This document shows, one piece after another, positions 11,581 through 23,199 of a stretch of 64,000 nt of DNA. The stretch comes from Protopterus annectens (taxonomy: Eukaryota; Chordata; Ceratodontiformes; Protopteridae). A program made the position numbers and the translations under genes. A model generated the notes under the pieces. The model saw only the letters and a program-made list of their open reading frames with translations, had not been told where the DNA came from and ran no database searches. The DNA lies in the NCBI RefSeq assembly GCF_019279795.1, contig NC_056743.1:1784619839-1784683838 (forward strand), given 5' to 3'. Position 1 is the first letter of the stretch. Each line of letters opens with the position of its first letter.

Positions 11581-11660
11581 GTTTGCCAACAGCAAGAACA
11601 CCCTGAAAAGGGTAACACATAATATGCAGGAAACTGAAAGGCCAGGGGGATAGGAGGGCG

Positions 11661-11760
11661 GGATGGTTGCAGACAAATGAATACACCTACTCAGATGGAA
11701 AGTTATGGTGAGTACATAACTTCTAAATCTGAAGTAGGAGATTCATTTGTCTGCAACCTG
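11661..11760. repeat. Element A internal complementary region (ICR)
   Basis: The first half (about 11661-11721) is the reverse complement of the outer left end (about 11400-11464). The second half (about 11722-11762) is the reverse complement of the outer right end (about 17335-17372). The junction near 11721 therefore joins the two ends as they would be joined in a circle. This is the hallmark of DIRS-1-type elements, where the ICR restores complete ends during replication. Confidence 0.92.
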
Positions 11761-11796
11761 TGGGACAGAGTCCCCAGCTACCTGAATCTTGGGCCA

Positions 11797-12840
11797 TCAT
11801 GGAAGGATATTCCGGAGCACCGCGGAGCCAAAGGATGCTCTACCCCTAGATGCAAGATCCAACTTGTAGTGGGAAATAAAAGTATGAGATGAAGCCCACG
11901 TGGCTGCTGCACAAATATCATCTAGAGGAATCCTAGATTTAAAGGCTGCCGAGGTAGATACTGACCGGGTTGAATGGGAGTGTACACCCTCCGGTGCGGG
12001 CCTTCCTGAAGCTTGATAAGCCAACAAGATACATTGTGAAATCCAGCGAGACAGAGAGACTTTAGAAATTGGATTACCCAAATTAAATTTAGCAAAGGAA
12101 ATGAACAACTGGTCGGATTGCCTATGACCAGCCGTTCTGTTTAGATAAAATCTAAGTTGCCTGTGAACATCTAAGGAGTGAAGCTTGTATTCACCTTTGT
12201 TTTCATATTTAGGAAAGAAAACAGGGAGGTTAATGGATTGATTAATGTTTGCTTCAGAAGCTACTTTAGGAAGAAAGGACGGGTTGGTCCTGAGGTAAAC
12301 ACGGTCCGGATGAAAGACCAAGTAAGGAGGTTTAGCTGATAATGCTTGAAGCTCTGAAACTCTCTTGGCCGATGTAATGGCTACTAAAAAGGCAGTCTTG
12401 AAAGACAAGAATTTGAGATCTACCGTAGCCGCTGGTTCGAAGGGGGGGGGCGGTCAAGGCCTGGAGAACTAAGGAAAGGTCCCAGGGAGGAACCGCTTGT
12501 TTTACAGGGGGCCTGAGAAGGAAAGTACCTTTAAGGAAAATTTTACACAACTTGGCTGACATAAGTGGACTAGAGTCATGACCAATGTGATAATGTGAAA
12601 TTGCCGCAAGTTGTACTTTGACTGTGGAACTGCTGGCACCATCGTTAAAAAGAGTGGTTAAGAAATCAAGCACTAAAGGGAGAGGAGCTGTGAAGGGATT
12701 CAGGCCTTGCCGCTCCGCCCACAAAGAAAACCGTTTCCACTTGCTGCGGTAGACTTTCCTAGTGGACGGTTTATGAGCTGCCACCAGGATCGCCTTAACA
12801 GGTGACGAAATACCGGGAGTCCTGAGTGGAACTGGAGCAG
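11797..12840 (-). pseudogene. Element A tyrosine recombinase (two frames)
   Basis: The N-terminal SAM-like core-binding part (HKPSTRKVYRSKWKRFSLWA) is in the frame that ends at 12332. The catalytic part runs 12408-11797 in another frame. Catalytic signatures are present: Arg I in TSAKRVSELQAL, the H-x-x-R box as HSTRS, and the W-x-S-S-H-T-F region followed by the nucleophilic Tyr candidate in FISHYKLD. The break lies near the poly-G run at 12441-12450, which invites an indel. This enzyme would integrate the circular DNA by site-specific recombination, without a target-site duplication of the LTR kind. Confidence 0.88.
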
Positions 12841-13503
12841 CCAAGCGGTCAGCTTCAGGTTGTCCAGGTTCGGAGGAGATAGGCAGGATGGATGAGATAT
12901 CAGATCCGGAATGGGATCTAGAATCCAAGGAGGATTCACCGAGTGAGACCTTAGGAAGGGGAACCAGATCTGCCGAGGCCAAAACGGAGCAATGAGAATC
13001 ATTCTGCAACCCACCCGAGAGGCTTTCTGAAGAACTTGAAGCATCAGAGGCAAGGGTGGATAAGCATACAGAAGACCGGGTGGCCAAGCATGCACCAGAG
13101 CGTCTCTTGGGGAACCTCCTGGAGGAGGTATCAGAGCGAAAAAACTGTCGCACTTGGTGTTTGAGGGAGAGGCAAAAAGATCGCATGAAGGAGTTCCCCA
13201 CTGTGCGAATATGCGTTCCGCTACTTGAAAATTGAGAGACCACTCGTAAGGGGTCAGAATGGTGCGACTGAGCTTGTCCGCCAGGATGTTGGACCGACCC
13301 GGAATGTGCGTTGCTATTAGAAAGCGGTTGGTGGAGATTCCCCATTCCCAAACTCTCATGGCTTCTCGACAAAGAGGGTAAGACCTCGTTCCCCCTTGCT
13401 TGTTGGTGTACCAGACAACAGACATGGTGTCCGATTGAATCGCAATTGTTCCCAAGGGAAGAAAGTCCTGAAGTGCTAGCAACGCTAAGAGCACTGCTCT
13501 CAT
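12840..13503 (-). pseudogene. Element A RNase H and Dam-like methyltransferase domain
   Basis: The frame 13503-12700 carries RNase H motif SDTMSVVWYTNKQGG and NILADKLSR, followed by a domain with CDLFASPSNTKCDSFF, YAYPPLPLMLQVLQKA and ILIAPFWPRQIWFPFL. The order resembles phage Dam-type N6-adenine methyltransferases, with YPPL where the active enzymes have a D/N-PP-Y/F motif. The first RNase H motif (VTTDASRLGWGGAF) is still in the RT frame, so a frameshift splits the RNase H near 13500. Confidence 0.82.
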
Positions 13504-14821
13504 CTCTAGAACGTTGATATGCAGTAAGGTCTCTGAATCGTTCCACGTGCCTTGGACGGTCCGGCCCGCAAAATGCCCCCCCCCACCCGAGGCGGGAGGC
13601 GTCCGTGGTCACCGTGGCGAGAGGGGGAGAAGCACAAAATGGGCGGCCTCCGTGGAGATCTGGTGAGTGAAGCCACCACAGGAGGGACCGCTTGCAAGCC
13701 TTGCTGATCGCAATGGGATGATGCATAGGAAGAGCAAGGTATGACCACTGTACTAAGAGAGTCCACTGGAGGATGCGCATATTGAGCCTGGCGAGAGGAA
13801 GAAGTGCTATAGCAGACGCCATGGACCCTAGAGTCCTCAGGACCAACTCCGCCGGAACAGAACTTGAGTGGAGAATGGCCCGCACCTGGAGCTGCAGATT
13901 TTGAACTCTGTCCGCAGTGAGGAAGGCTTTTAAACTCCTTGTGTCTAACCTGGCCCCTATAAAATCTAAGAGCTGTGTGGGTGCCAGGTTGGATTTCTTT
14001 GTATTTATAGTAATGCCCAGATTGGGAGCAAGATGGAGAAAGGAGTCTCGCGCCAATAGTAGTAGATGCCTTGTTGGGCGGTAAGGAGCCAGTCGTCCAG
14101 GTAGGGAAGACCTGCACCCCTGATGCCTCAGGTGGGCCCCTACCTCTGCTAATACTTTCGTGATCACCCTGGGGCCTGTGCTGAGACCAGAGGGATGCAC
14201 CCCGAACTGGTAGTGACTGGCTCCCAGCCGGAAGCGGAGGAACCTCCTGGAGCACCTGTCCATTAGGATGTGGTAGTACGCATCTTTGAGGTCTATGGAA
14301 CACATCCAGTGATTTTCTCCCAGAAGGGGGAGAATAGATTGCAGAGTGACCATTCGGAATTTTTCCTTGGGAACTGCCAGGTTCAAGAGAGAAAGGTCTA
14401 AAATTGGTCTTAGATCCCCCGTCTTTTTTGGCACTAAAAAGAACCTGGAGTAGAACCCTGATCCGATCTGGTCTGGGGGGACGGGCTGGATGGCTCTTTT
14501 CTTTAGCAGATGGCCAATTTCTGCCAAAGCGGCCTCCCGTTGACCGGGTGGAACGTCTGGGAGGGACTTCAATTTTGGTAAGTGACGAAAAGGGATGTGG
14601 TATCCTCTGGATATGATCTGGAGAACCCAGCGGTCTGATGTTATGGACTCCCATGCCGCTAGGTGCCCCGAAAAACGTCCCCCGACTGCCTCCAGAGTGG
14701 AGCAGCTGGGCAACCCCTCAGGGTTGCTGCACGGGCCGTTCAGAGAAAGGTTCTCTGGACCCGAAGTTCCTGGGAGCCCCTCTGCCCCTAGGGCGGCGTC
14801 CTCCCTGTCCTCCTCTGCCAC
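13504..14821 (-). pseudogene. Element A reverse transcriptase
   Basis: The open frame 14821-12332 begins with low-complexity sequence, then the DIRS RT: GSGFYSRFFLVPKKTGDLRP, LRPILDLSLLNL, CSIDLKDAYYHI (first catalytic Asp) and GLSTGPRVITKV. The YLDD box is encoded at about 14103-14089 but in a different frame, so one or more indels separate it from the upstream RT. Frame is restored by 'GITINTKKSNLAPTQLLDFI'. The start overlaps the end of ORF1 in another frame, as usual in DIRS. Confidence 0.88.
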
Positions 14822-15350
14822 GGAAGTGCTGGTTGTCCGGAGCAGGCTGGGATTGCTGCGACTTCCGGAACCACATCTTCTTCTGACCCTTTTGGTTCCT
14901 AGAATAGGGCCTCTGGGGTGCAGAGAAGCGGATTCCGACGGCAGACAGCGTCTTCCGTCCTTCGCTCTGGGTCAAAGTGTCGCGAACGGTTTTGCCAAAG
15001 AGGGCAGAACCATCAAAGGGGGTGTTCGCAAATGACGCTTTGAAGGGCTCAGAGAAATCGCAATGACGGAGCCAGGCCTGACGTCTAGTGACTAGACCTG
15101 CCCCTGCGGCTCTAGCGGCGCCTTCCGTTGCATGGGAGAGTAGCCACATAGAGGTATTGGTAACTGATCTAAGAGTGGCCATGCGGGTGGAGTGCAGCAC
15201 TTTGTCCTCCTCCGACATGGACTCTGGGGGAGATGCAGCGTATTCTTTAATGAGATCGCGCTGCATCCTAATAACGTGTGCCAGGTAGTTCAGCGCCCTT
15301 ACCGAGAAGGTCGCTGAACTAAACATCCGCTTCCCCAAGCGGTCCATCAT
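14718..15350 (-). pseudogene. Element A ORF1, C-terminal part
   Basis: A 210-residue frame contains MMDRLGKRMFSSATFSVRAL, a helical block, the MWLLSHATEGAARAAGAG segment, and a basic Arg/Gly-rich tail (RGRGGQGGRRPRGRGAPR) that could bind nucleic acid. Homologous parts occur in B, C, D and E ('W/RLGKKVYTSATL..RALN'). It is probably the gag-like structural protein of the element. Confidence 0.8.
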
Positions 15351-15432
15351 CGAGACTCCTTGCTCGGGGGATGGACTGAGGGACTCTCCTGAGCAAGTTC
15401 CCTCTTGGTGGCCGCCGCCGTCAACATGGCAT

Positions 15433-16209
15433 CTACTGGAGGCCCCTTACTACAATGGGCACGGTCAGACGGAGGGCTGAGGATCCTGTCGGGCCTCTTA
15501 GGGATTGGCTCCACGGTGTCCGGTTCCTTCCACGCCCTGGTGGTAATGAGGTCCACCAGGGGGTCGGCAGGAGGGGACACCCAAGAGGTAGACGGGCCCG
15601 CTTCAAATGCCTCCAAGAACACGGACTCGTCCGAGGAAGACTTGGGGGCAGACCACCCCCCCTTATACGGAGCATTTCCATGATGTCTCCAAATGAGACA
15701 TCCTCGGGGGGTGACCGTGGGGAGCCTTCCCCTTCCTCCAAATCCGTGTCTTCCGTGAGAGACTCGGGGGAGTCAATGTGCCTCCTTTTGCACGTATGCT
15801 TGCGAGGAACATCCTCTGGGGGGCTGTCAGAGGACTCCTTGCAAGCAGCAACCTGTTCCAGGGGAACAGCTTGGGGCACAAGCGGGCTGTCCCAAGGGCC
15901 GGATGGTGGAAGCCTGACCCAGTGCAGAGGGAGCGGGGACGGAGCAAACAAGTGCCGGGGTCCGGAGACCCTCAACAGGGCCCTCTCCACTACATCAAAG
16001 GCGAAGGGAGCCGACCTCGACCAAAGGATCTGACAATCGGCTCCCCTCGGATCCGAAGAGTGGATCGAGCCGGCGCGCGCCGGATCCGAAGGACAGTGCG
16101 CTCCGACACAGGCGGCGCCGAAGGAGCACTGATCCCCGGATCCGAGGCTCGGATCCAGGCTCGAGGTCGGATCCGATGCACTCGAGGGCAGGGTCGGATC
16201 CGGTACCAA
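15433..16209 (-). pseudogene. Element A ORF1, central low-complexity part
   Basis: Ser/Pro/Asp-rich frame with 'SLTEDTDLEEGEGSPRSPPE' and 'SFGDIMEMLR', matching the acidic SPPEEFSFGE-like block in other elements. It is out of frame with both neighbours, showing at least two indels. The nucleotides contain a cluster of GGATCC motifs (16040-16210). Confidence 0.7.
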
Positions 16210-16420
16210 GTACTATCGGCGCCGACCCACCCGCTCCGGCTGCTCGGCTCCAACTGCTCCGAACCCGGGTAGCGGGTCGGAGAAGGAACAATCGGCTTGA
16301 AAAGGGGTCAAGCTCCCGGGGGAGGCAGGAGCACTCCCATCTGCATCTGGGCCTGGATGAACCTTCTCATCATCCGGTCCAGATCAGCATCCGATAGGCT
16401 GTACGTTGATCTCGGCGAGG

Positions 16421-16954
16421 CTACCGAGGTAGGCCTTGAGTGCCTCCTCGATAGCCTCGACGGAGATCGGGTCTCCTCCTCCTCAGGTCCCGGTGAAAAC
16501 ACACTGGAGACCGGAGCCGAGGAGGAGGAGATCCAGCCGACAATGGAGCCGGGAGAAGCCCGCTTGGCTGGTGGGGCGAAACAGAGGTCTCGGCCCGCCG
16601 CTTATGGTGCTTCTCCCTCCGGTCCCTTTTTCTAGCATCCCTCTCCTCCAAACCAGAAGCGGGAGGTTGAGTCCCAGGAGGAGGAGGGGGAGCCGGAGAG
16701 GGAATAACCGTGGGGACGGTTACCCCCGAAGGAGCGGAGGTCGGAACCGAGTCCGGCGGCAAAAGACCCGCCAAAACAAGCTTGGACCTCCGCTCCTTCA
16801 ATGCCCTGGGGTTGAACCCTGCACAAATGGAACATCCAGATGTGAGGTGTTCAACCCCCAGGCATCTAACACACCGAGTGTGGCCATCAGCTGGGGAAAG
16901 CTTATGGCCACACTCGGAGCATTTAGAGAAAATAGCCTTGGGCTGCTCAGACAT
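16421..16954 (-). pseudogene. Element A ORF1, N-terminal zinc-binding gag-like part
   Basis: It starts MSEQPKAIFSKCSECGHKLS and holds a Cys/His cluster (CSEC, then H-x-x-C-V-R-C-L-G-V-E-H, then C-S-I-C). The same cluster starts ORF1 in B, C, D and E. Basic and Pro-rich stretches follow (EERDARKRDRREKHHKRR). The start codon is chosen because the Cys cluster follows directly and the same position is used in the relatives. Confidence 0.82.
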
Positions 16955-17224
16955 CCCAAGCTAACAAAAACCAGTTACTATAACTAAGGTAAGTAACTAA
17001 AACAAAATCACTCACAGGCCCAACACACACACACTACGCTGCCAGCGAGGGGAGGGATATAAATTTTAGATTAAACTCTAAAAAGAATAATAATACAAAA
17101 AGGGAAACCTACACTTTCATACAAATCAACCAAAAAATTATTTAAATTTCACAATTTAAACACTGAAACTATCACTTAGCTGGAGAGCTGGAAAAACAAT
17201 CTGGTCACCATGCGCGGCAAATGA

Positions 17225-17358
17225 GATCTGAGGTCATGAGGGTAGAGCAGGGCATTATGGGTGAGGGTGGAGCTGAGAGCTTGGATCCATAGCTGGTAAA
17301 CCATGCCGGTTCAGATCCGATATCGGATCCATAACCCACAGGTTGCAGACAAATGAAT
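17225..17358 (-). repeat. Element A, 5' inverted terminal repeat
   Basis: Reverse complement of 11448-11580. It lies upstream of ORF1 and should hold its promoter, although no clear TATA box is visible in this element. Confidence 0.92.
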
Positions 17359-17372
17359 CTCCTACTTCAGAT

Positions 17373-19757
17373 CCAGTATTAAAATAATTTCACCCTATTC
17401 CAAGATGAAAAAAGTAAAATTCATACTGTACAAGTATAGGAACTCCGTTAGGAGTCTAGGAAGCAATGACACACAGACAATACATTTAAATATATATTTG
17501 TACCAGTGTTGTTTGGTATTGTATTAACATCACTCAAGTGTTGAGCAAAACAAAAGTACACACACAAAGAAACAATTATCTGATTTTGCTGTACACTGTA
17601 GGACATTCATTACATGCCAAAAACTCTGTAAAAAGTACTCAGATACAGGAAAACAGCATGCAATGCAGACAACTGAATGCTTAAGTCTCAATACAAAACA
17701 GTGATACACAACTTTCCATTATCTAGGAAGCTGATAGCCTTGTGGGCTAATCTGTTGTTTGGTATCTATGTAAGTATGTGCAGAGACTGAAAATATAGAA
17801 TCTGTTGTTTGGTATCTATGTAAGTATGTGCAGAGAGTAAATATATAGAAATCTAATTGTAGATGCCAATATAAATAGTTATCATCTAAGAAGAATATGA
17901 AGGACTGCACGACTAGCCATTGACACATGCTCTCAAAAGAAATAGCTTAAGCAGGACTGAAAACTAGTGAGAAAAGCCCCAGCCTCACAGACAGGATATA
18001 CACGCCCACACCAAGTTGTTGGATTTATTTCCCAGGACTGGCACTGTAGTGCAGTATAATCTTGTGCTGCACTCAAGTGGGTGACATTTTAAAATGAGGT
18101 CTCATCTGGCTTAGTTGGCAGTATCGCAAATGAATGTAAAAGATCCCTTGAAATGTCTCCTAGTCAATATGAATACCATCTCTTCTGCCAACGGAAAATG
18201 AACCATGCCTAGTGGGACTAACCCACCCCCTGTCTTCTACAACACTTACCTGACCTATGTCATCTCTGAAACTATTTTATGATGACTTCTGAAACCATTC
18301 TGAGATTTCAAACCTGAACTTTATACACGTGCATGGCAGCCTACAAATACTAAATTCTTGCAGTATGAGCATCACTTTAAAAGACAGCTCATTTCTGACT
18401 ATCACATAATAAAACAGAGGTCATAGAGTATTTAGGTGGGGCTGTTTATTTCACAATAGCTGCCACAGTGTTGTACAAGTGAAAGTAGAGGGAGAAAAAA
18501 ACTGGTCAAAAATCAGATCACTTTCTTTCAGCCTACATTCCAAATTCCTATCAAGGAGCATAGAATTAAGAATCAATTAAAGGTTTATCATGTACTATAA
18601 GGTTTATGCATAATTTATGGGGACTTCCTGAATTCAATTCCTAAACTTAGCCAAACCAGGTGGCAGCTTAAGCCCTATGTGACTAACTGCAATCCTCCAA
18701 ATTAATTCGGAGAACATGAGAGCAGAATTAGGCCTTCAACAAGTATCCATATCTGGGTGTTCAAATGTGGAGGAAGAGGCAGGATAGCACTAGTCATGCA
18801 TCCTTACCATACCTCTCAACTGTCTAGATTTTCATTTCATATTTTTAGTCTGTTCCTCTTACGATTTGTAGTTTTCTGGCAAATGATTAAGGACTGAAGT
18901 CATTAAATAATGACATACGTTTGAGTTTCAAAAAATTCATCTTTCAGAAAATGAATGTTAACACAAGTCCTGTTATTCTAGTAACTTTTTTAAGCTTAAA
19001 AGAGGAATATTTAAAATATGGTCATATTTTTGCACCTTTGTCCTCCCATTATTTTAGTCTTTGATCGGATTTCTTGTGTTAAGAGGTTGAGAGGTATGAT
19101 TTGCCAAATCACCAAATATTTCTTCAAGCTTTAAAACAAAAGTCAGTTATCTTTTAAGAGCAAATTAGGTGTTAGTAGACTTTAAACAATCATAATCTGA
19201 TGAGCTATGCTCAACAATGACTTGCTGTTAAACTGCTTGAATGGTAGAAACCTCTTCACAATCTTGACTCAATAGGTATTTTGGTGCTGTAGATATCGTC
19301 TACTAACAGGTATGGTGAATATACTTTCTAGCTTCAATATGCTCCTAAGTTTTAGAATCAGTTTCCTCCAACAAATAGACATTTTCCAAACATGACTAGA
19401 AACAGGTGAACTACTATTCTTCCCGAAACTGTCTTACGTGAAGTGTCACATGAATGGATGTGAAAGCTGCCACGCTCCATCTTCTTCATGTCCTCCTTTC
19501 CTAAACTCACCGTCAATATCCTCCTACATGCCTCATTCTCTTAATCTTAGTCAGCTGCCACCAAGAATTGTAGCAACACAGCAATATACATAAATTGTAT
19601 TATACAAACATGTTTTCCAACATCGTGATATCTCCTTTGTTTGTGAATTTATTGTTTGACATCATGATCTGACTGCAAGTCTGACTGCAATTTGATCAAT
19701 ACTTACTTACTGTGGTGATGTTTTTATGGATCCTTGACTGTAGGTAACTGGCTGATG
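17373..19757. other. No recognised gene; tandem repeat and possible ancient SINE inside
   Basis: Mostly AT-rich DNA between elements A and B. The piece at about 18060-18250 with 'AATGTAAAAGATCCCTTG' resembles a body motif of old vertebrate dispersed repeats but is too diverged to name. No open frame looks coding. Confidence 0.5.
17747..17852. repeat. Tandem duplication, 2 copies of a roughly 50-bp unit
   Basis: Both copies begin 'AATCTGTTGTTTGGTATCTA' and run through 'GTATGTGCAGAGA' before diverging. Confidence 0.9.
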
Positions 19758-19769
19758 TTCTTCATGTTT

Positions 19770-19940
19770 CACTGCTGCAGTCATCACCACTGGGTTATCC
19801 ATGCTGTGGTAGCCCTCAGTTGGTTCGAATACCAGAGTCAAGGTTTTGTGCATCAGCTGCTGTCGCTTGCTGGGTGATGTCAGATCGTCCGAGCTATAAA
19901 GGAGAGCAGGCAATGCCATTATCTCAGTCTTTCCTGTTGT
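19770..19940 (+). repeat. Element B, 5' inverted terminal repeat with TATA box
   Basis: Reverse complement of about 31487-31665. It contains 'GAGCTATAAAGGAGAGC' near 19893-19909 and, 30 bp on, 'TCTCAGTCTTTCCTG', the same arrangement as in C and D. This is likely the core promoter and start region. Confidence 0.88.
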
Positions 19941-20064
19941 GGAGCCCGTAGCAGAAGCAATTCGCAACAGTGCTGGTCACCTGTTTCCAGATATCGAACT
20001 TCAGCTGAAAACGTCTAAAGCTAAGTACCCCGTTGGGGATCCTTCCTTTTTCTTGCACTAACTG

Positions 20065-21106
20065 ATGTCTGAAAAAGTCAATAACTGTCTCGCCTGTGGA
20101 AAGCAAATACCACACCGAGACTTCCATACTTACTGTGTCACTTGCTTAGGCCCAGATCACTACGTACCCCACTGTCAGTTCTGTGCCCTCTTTAATGATA
20201 GAACTATTCGTCATAGAGCTCTGTTTGTAGCCAGTTATTTTCATCTTCCATCCCCAATTACCAATATTGCATCCATCAATCAGCAAACTGCAGATCTTCT
20301 GAAAAAACATAAAGATAAGGATAGAGACAGACCACATAAGGACAAGCCTTCCGATGACACCACCGCTGAAAGGGAAGTCAGTTCTTCGGAATTCAGTGAG
20401 GCACTTTTACAGCCCCTGATGTCCGACTCAATTACTTTGCAGGCCTCTACTGAGACCCTTTCGGATTCCTACATGCCGCAGATGATTGCCATAGTCTAAC
20501 GAGCCTTTGTCTGTCTCTGCCTTGGTTGGGTCAGGAGCCGCAATGCTGGCACTGGCTTCTGAGGGTACCGCTCGCACTTCTGAATTCACTTCAAGGCCTT
20601 CGCCCTCTCTTCTGACTAACACACCAACAGCACCGAGGGATACTATTCAGGCCAGACTTAGAGCTACTCCACAGAAAACAGCAAAATGTCTCCATTCCAC
20701 TACTCCTCCCCCTCCTCAAACTAGAATGCTTAAAATGGCAGAGGATCTCATCACTTTTATCTGGGGTAATCCAGCCAAAAGGAGAAGGGAACCTTCTCCA
20801 GACATCCAATTGGATTTAGACTCAGAGGGATCTGACTCCTCTGTTTTTGAAGAGGAAAATCCTCTTACTGCCTATGAAGACTCAGATGCAGAAGAATCTA
20901 TTCCTTCTGCATCACCTCCGGAGGACTTTTCCTTTGGGGAACCCCCCACACCCTCAGGGAACATTTCCCAATGGGAATCCATGGATTTCCCTCAATCCAA
21001 GAAAAGACTAAGAGTTTCTGCACCTACCCCAGCACAGGCTTCTGGCCATCCCACCCATCTTGGCGGTGGTAGATTATGTTTACCAAGAATCCAGCCTTAC
21101 CACTGA
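20065..21106 (+). pseudogene. Element B ORF1, zinc-binding N-terminus and acidic centre
   Basis: Starts MSEKVNNCLACGKQIPHRDF with the Cys/His cluster C-x-x-C, H-x-Y-C-V-T-C-L-G-P-D-H and C-Q-F-C. A stop at 20497-20499 and frame change near 20500 separate it from 20507-21106, which has ENPLTAYEDSDAEESIPSAS and SPPEDFSFGE-type blocks. Gag-like protein of the element. A TATA box lies about 165 bp upstream. Confidence 0.83.
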
Positions 21107-21960
21107 CATCCTTCCACCTGCTCCCAGAAAACCTGACCGGTACTACAGGGTACCTGACTCACAAATTCCTCTAGAGAAATCTTATAGCAGAACCAGAGGT
21201 GATTACTCAGAGACCTAAGGAAGTTAAGGCTACCTCTGCAAAGAATCCTACTCCCTCAGACAAAGAATCTAGGGCCCTGGACTGATAGGGTAAAAAAGTA
21301 TATACCTCTGCAACTTTAACTATAAGGACTCTCAACTGTCAGTTCCATGTGTTAAAATATCAACAGCACACTTTGGAACTTTTGAAAAAGAAAATTTCTG
21401 CTTTTCCAGATTTTGCTAACAATAAAGAGATAGCAGAATTAGTGCACTCTTCATCTCAAGTGGCAAAGCACTCCTTGCACTGTGGATTTGACACCCTAGA
21501 AGCTTCTAGCATGGCAGCAGTGACAGGATCTATTATCAGAAAACATGCATGAGTGAAGGAACAAGCTTCTCCCGAATCATGTCAAAGCTAAAATCATGCA
21601 TGCACCTCTTGAGAAAGATCACTTGTTCGGATAGAAAATGGAAGAGGTACTTAAAAAGATGGAAGACAAAGGCAAATCGATGTAGACTGTTAAAGATTTT
21701 CTTCAAGTACAACCTCCTAGGTTCAGCAGAAATTTTCTGTCTAAACACTGGTCCTTTCCTGCACCAAACAGGCAGGCACAAGGCAAAACACGTAGGGACA
21801 GACCCACCAGGACTCAAACTCAGGGCCAGCAAAGAACAAAACAATGGCCCCCCTCAAACCCTAGCGCAGGGAGTTCAAAAGCAACCCTGTATGGAAAAAC
21901 TCTCAATGACTACCTTTCCCATCTCTGCCTGCTTCCACCACACCAAAAACTAGGAGGAAG
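21107..21960 (+). pseudogene. Element B ORF1, C-terminal part, multiply broken
   Basis: Pieces in several frames match element D ORF1. They include a PDRYYRVPDS-like block near 21135-21165, KKVYTSATLTIRTLNCQFHV near 21292-21350, QQHTLELLKKKISAFPDFA near 21361-21417, and CGFDTLEASSMAAVTGSIIR near 21481-21540. Stops and frameshifts lie between them. Confidence 0.78.
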
Positions 21961-21969
21961 GCTATCTCT

Positions 21970-22572
21970 ATGCAGAGAAAATTGGAACTCTATAACAAAA
22001 GATCAATCAGTCTTGAAAATCATTGCTCAGGGGTACAAATTCAATTTCCAAGAACTACCACCTCCAAGAGGGTACCCAGACCTACCTCCAAACCAGTGGG
22101 CAGAAGCACTAAAACAAGTGCAAAAATTATATCCCTAGGGGCGGTAGACACTGTACCTCCAAAACAAGTTGCAAAAGGATTCTATTCCAGACTATTCCTT
22201 GTTTTCAGGAAAGAGGGGACTTGGCGTCCCATCCTGGACCTATCCTTTCTCAATACCTTCCTGGTAATCCCAAAATTCAAAATGCTTACCTTACAACAGC
22301 TTCTACCAATGCTGCCAAACAAAGCTTGGATGGTCACCTTAGACCTAAAGGATGCTTACCTGAACATTCCAATAAGGGAATCAAGCAGAAAATTCCTGTG
22401 CTTCAGAGCAGGATCACTACACTTTCAATTCTCTGCTTTGCCCTTTGGCTTATCTACTGCTCCCAGGGTATTCACCAAATGTCTAGCTCCCGTCATTGCC
22501 TTTTGCAGGCAAAACAATGTACAGATTTACTATTACCTGGATGACTGTCTCTTCCAGTCAGACTACAAGGAA
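21970..22572 (+). pseudogene. Element B reverse transcriptase, 5' half
   Basis: Contains KGFYSRLFLVFRKEGTWRPI, LDLSFLNTFLVIPKFKMLTL, the catalytic TLDLKDAYLNIPI block, FSALPFGLSTAPRVFTKCLA, and a YYLDDCL catalytic box near 22531-22551. The frame is cut at 22572 by insertion of element C. The other half resumes at 28983. Upstream residues near 22020-22140 are partly in a shifted frame. Confidence 0.9.
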
Positions 22573-22617
22573 AGTACAGTTGTGTACACTTACCATAAAT
22601 GTAGATGTTCGAGTGTA

Positions 22618-22795
22618 TTCACTGTTGCAGTCATCACATTTGGGTTATCCCAGCTAGGGTAGCCCTTGGTCAGCCCAAATACCAGAGACCAAGTATTTCT
22701 GCGTCAGTTGCTGTCGCTTCAGAACTGACATCAGGTCGTCAGTAGTATAAAGTAAGGCAGCCGACGTCATTACATCAGTTTTTCTTGCCCTAACC
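22618..22795 (+). repeat. Element C, 3' inverted terminal repeat
   Basis: Reverse complement of about 28801-28970. It carries an outward-in copy of the promoter motif, 'GTAGTATAAAGTAAGGCAGC' near 22741-22760, and 'ATCAGTTTTTCTTGCC' near 22777-22792. Confidence 0.9.
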
Positions 22796-22907
22796 TGTCA
22801 GAAGCTCCCAAGTAGGAGCCAGGTTCTGGTGGAAGAACCCCACCAGTAGAAAGTAAATACCAATATGTCCCTTGTAAGGAAAGAGAAAAAAAAGGGGGAT
22901 GGAGGGA

Positions 22908-22990
22908 GGGAAACCAGGACTGCAACAGTGAATACACTCGAACATCTACATTTATGGTAAGCGTAGACAACTGTACTATATTCTTCATGT
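22908..22990. repeat. Element C internal complementary region
   Basis: 'CAACAGTGAATACACTCGAA' and the following bases to the CTGTACT at about 22972-22978 are the reverse complement of the outer left end (22573-22635). The next 40 bp match the reverse complement of the outer right end (28940-28982). Confidence 0.9.
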
Positions 22991-23199
22991 GTCACTGTTG
23001 CAGTCATCACATTTGGATTGATTCCCAAAGCTGAGGAAATGGGTGGAGGCAGTCAAGGAAACTAGGGGCTGGCTAGGATTCCCTGCAAGACTGCAGAGGC
23101 AAACCCTGCCCTGGATTTGGAGAAGTGAGGCAGGTGGTAATGTTTGGTAAAAGTGTGAACAGATATCCAGGTGACAGCCTCCAGGATGTCCCTGGCGGG

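Larger units (their letters stand above)
11400..17372 (-). mobile_element. DIRS-type tyrosine-recombinase retrotransposon, element A
   Basis: A structurally complete DIRS element of about 5.97 kb. In its own direction it has a 5' ITR (about 17358-17225), zinc-finger ORF1, RT, RNase H, Dam-like domain, tyrosine recombinase, ICR (11760-11661) and 3' ITR (about 11580-11448). The ends are inferred from the ICR, which holds the two outer ends joined. There is no integrase and no LTR, which separates it from Ty3/gypsy elements. It is markedly GC-richer than the flanks and belongs to a lineage distinct from elements B, C and D (different ITR and ICR sequence). Several frameshifts make it non-autonomous now. 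Confidence 0.93.

Noticed and set aside
13506-14654. 382-codon frame overlapping the element A RT
   Set aside because: A shadow frame of the RT; it contains only shifted translations of RT motifs, apart from short stretches where an indel moves the true frame.
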